Shown here in pieces: positions 61,691 through 64,000 of a stretch of DNA of 64,000 nt. Made by a program: the position numbers and the translations under genes. The stretch lies in assembly GCF_047496725.1 (NCBI RefSeq), contig NC_132971.1, positions 13,202,501 through 13,266,500 of the forward strand, given 5' to 3'. The notes under the pieces are model-generated. The model had not been told where the DNA came from and did no database searches. It was given only the letters and a program-made list of their open reading frames with translations. Numbering within the stretch: the first letter of the stretch is position 1; each line of letters starts with the position of its first letter. Source of the stretch: Anoplolepis gracilipes. Taxonomy: Eukaryota; Arthropoda; Insecta; Hymenoptera; Formicidae.

Positions 61691-63354
61691 TAATAATATT
61701 AAATAAAACTTAACGTGTTAAAATACATCTAAAAGGATTCCGAAATATGTAAATAAAATAATAACATTCGACCTCGCGATAACATATGACGCGTTATTAT
61801 TGTTTATATTCGTCTCGGTTTCGTCACGATCGCGGTCGTGTTTTCGTTCATTAATATCCTGATTTCGATCACGAAATAGAATTATTGTCGGGGATCGTAT
61901 TTGATCAGGACTAAATGAGATTTTCTCAGCGTTGCTTTTTAGTGAAAAATGATTGATTGAAGATGTCAAATATCGATGTTGTTTATCGACGTTTATTCGC
62001 GTTTTTTCAATCATCATTTCTTACTAGGCAACAACGTTTATACGCCTCAGTATCGCAGTTAAGGTGAATGCCAGCGCGTAGGCAAACGTTCGTGTATATA
62101 GAGAAATACATGAATGCGCGGTTAATGTTTAACTTACGCTTGATTAATGGTTATTGAGAGCACGATCTGTTTCGATAACAGGTTTCGATTCTAATCGATT
62201 AGAGGTTAAAAAATATATATACCTTTTTGACTAAATATTAAATATACATAATAAATATAAATACATAAACATATAATAAATTTATTTATATGTATTTTAT
62301 TATTTATTATATATTACATATATATTTTATATATACACAAAATAATTTCTATATAATAATAATACATATATCTATTATTATCCATAACATAAAATGAAAA
62401 AAGATACGCGTAGCTAAAAGAGTATGTAATGAAATATATTAATAAACCCATAATATTTTCATATAACTTTTCAAATCTTCAATTATCGATTTAGCACGGA
62501 TATGAATCAATTGGTTATCTTACCGGTAATTTTACCGAAAAAATGATTCAATCAAGTAGTTCTGCCCGTTCTAAAATGGATCTAGTTGGCGCTAGCATAC
62601 TGCAAGGAAAAGTTCTCGGATCATGGACATAGGCCTTAAAAATTCTCTATCTGATAGCCAATCGTTATCTATCCGACATCCAGCTTCAGATTTCTTTCTA
62701 TTAAAAAATTAACAAGTTTCAAGACTCTCTCATTCTCAACCGAGTTTACTTTCTCACAAATTTTAAATCCGTGAATTTTTTAGAAACAATATGTTAAATA
62801 AATATCAAAAAAATTCATCAAGAAAGTTTTTGTTGATTAGATGACTGATTCATATATAGTGCCTTCCTAAACAATTGTGGTCTCTGTTTTGGAGTATGTT
62901 GAAATACAAAAATATTTAAAAATGCAATATAAATAGAATTGATTCTATTTATTTGTTAATAATTAAGGTTAGTATATTTGATAAAATATTTTTGATTCGT
63001 TAAATTAATTGCATAGCATGTGGAATTTAATTTTTATTAGAAATAATTTATTAGATTGCTTTTTAATTTAATCAAAATTTTTTTATTTACACATATATAC
63101 CATTATTTATTCATACATAATATGTTATAAATGTTTGATCTAAATTATGATTTTAAATACACTTGATGTAAATTTATTGCTTATATTTTATGAACTTATA
63201 TCTTACATCTCAATATAATGTTTATTTGTTATATATTCTTTACAATGTTTTAAGTAGAATTTGATTGCTTATATTTATTTGTTTATAATAGTAGCTTCAA
63301 TACTTTTTTTTTATTTTACGTATGCATGGTTTTGTTTAGTTTGTCAGAGTTAAA
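61690..63354. other. Probable SNX16 first intron
   Basis: Between the CpG-rich island and the exon acceptor near 63339. It holds the decayed inverted copy at 62478-62665; the rest is AT-rich without recognised features. Confidence 0.45.
62478..62665 (+). pseudogene. Decayed inverted copy of the 60540-60743 segment
   Basis: The plus-strand reading gives FSTDMNQLVILPVILPKK, then a stop, then VVLPVLKWI, another stop and LALAYCKEK. It aligns with the minus-strand reading from 60717 downwards with the same length but two nonsense codons. Similarity continues weakly into the region matching GPLRLLSD. The SNX16 promoter lies between the two copies. Confidence 0.55.
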
Positions 63355-64000
63355 ATGTCCAATTCAGAAGCTGGTGTAGGCTGTATCAGTGAGGTAACAC
63401 TTGCGATTAGTAAAGCAAGAAGTTCTCAAGCAGGTACTGTGAGAGTTCTTGATAGTCCTGACTCAGATGGATCTGGTCACTCAAATTCATTTACTGTGCA
63501 ACGATTTAATTATTCCAATGATAGCAATACCAATTCAGATATTCTTCAATCACCCCTTACAAGTGACGATTTGAGAATACCTATTGTTGGTTATGAAATT
63601 ATGGAAGAAAGAGCTAGATTTACAGTTAGTTAATTTTGTACATTAGTATATTCTTTTTTTCTCTTATTACTCTATATAATATTAAATTATATATTGATAT
63701 ATTAATATTTTTTTCTTATTATTATAAGACATAAATATAAACTGTATCTTGCATGCAAAAAAAGTATATGCCTCTTATTTATAGAAGTTTTTTTAATTAC
63801 AATATATAAAACTTTATTTTTAAATATAAAACTAAGATATATATAAAAAAAATGAGAGCTGTCATATTCATATTTTGAAGTATTTTAAAGTTAATATTTT
63901 TTCTTTCTTTGATCTGTAGGTATACAAACTTCGAGTTGAATTAAAAAATGGTGATTGTTGGTTTGTGTTTAGAAGATACACAGACTTTGTTCGATTATTA
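63355..64000 (+). CDS. Snx16: Sorting nexin 16, first two coding exons (3' part beyond window)
   Basis: A PX-domain protein that binds PtdIns3P on early and late endosomes and directs receptor trafficking; in Drosophila it acts in synaptic growth signalling. The first coding exon, 63355-63624, starts MSNSEAGVGCISEVTLAISK, a Ser-rich tail, and ends RIPIVGYEIMEERARFT, the start of the PX domain. Its donor is gttagt, phase 0. The second, from 63920 after a tctgtag acceptor, reads VYKLRVELKNGDCWFVFRRY then TDFVRLL to the window edge. The I-x-GYE-x-MEERA-x-FTV-x-K core and the RRYTDF motif, whose Arg and Tyr contact the lipid, are characteristic of SNX16. In total 117 residues are visible; the rest of PX and the coiled coil must lie downstream. 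The acceptor tttgtttag and leader just before the ATG indicate an upstream non-coding exon. Confidence 0.92.

Overview
The window looks like nuclear DNA of an insect, most probably a hymenopteran and plausibly an ant. It is AT-rich, with CpG-rich islands, many microsatellites, long introns with GT..AG ends, and animal-specific proteins. This placement is inferred from composition and protein character; no sequence search was possible. No operons, bacterial genes, viral genes, toxin genes or CRISPR arrays were seen.

Three genes are well supported. (1) A plus-strand RhoGEF of the puratrophin-1/PLEKHG4 type covers most of the window. One short upstream exon lies at 10016-10141, a large alternative first coding exon at 25557-26708, and ten 3' exons at 51585-55348 encode spectrin-like helices, the DH domain, the PH domain and a Ser/Thr/Pro-rich tail. 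All splice phases close. The downstream promoter form is a complete 1124-residue protein; the upstream form is only partly in the window. (2) Syntaxin-17 lies on the minus strand at 58590-60256 in five exons, 299 residues, tail-to-tail with the RhoGEF. (3) The first coding exon and part of the second exon of sorting nexin 16 (63355 to the window end, plus) sit downstream of a CpG- and E-box-rich probable promoter near 61490-61680.

Layout: 1-10015 is probably intron of the RhoGEF and holds two related minus-strand exon-like segments (about 7500-7690 and 5760-5850). 10142-51584 is intron holding the alternative first exon, a TA-flanked non-autonomous transposon (11053-11609), a tandem pair of foldback elements (19518-20021), a tandem duplication (22383-23025) and several strong hairpins. 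55349-58589 is the shared convergent 3' region. 60257-63354 holds the promoters and a divergently oriented inverted duplication of an unidentified coding-like segment.

The three products point to vesicle and cytoskeleton work: RhoGEF signalling to actin, autophagosome-lysosome fusion (syntaxin-17) and PtdIns3P-dependent endosomal sorting (SNX16). Adjacency in an insect genome does not by itself imply a shared pathway.

The most interesting items are the alternative 384-residue N-terminal exon with a uORF and palindrome at its start, the duplicated exon-like pair sharing a DHKQT..Y.GHWA core, the inverted coding-like duplication around the SNX16 5' region, overlapping mutually exclusive hairpins at 17621-17653, a 43-bp-arm foldback at 43512-43632, and a tRNA-Ala-like 15-mer at 34871.
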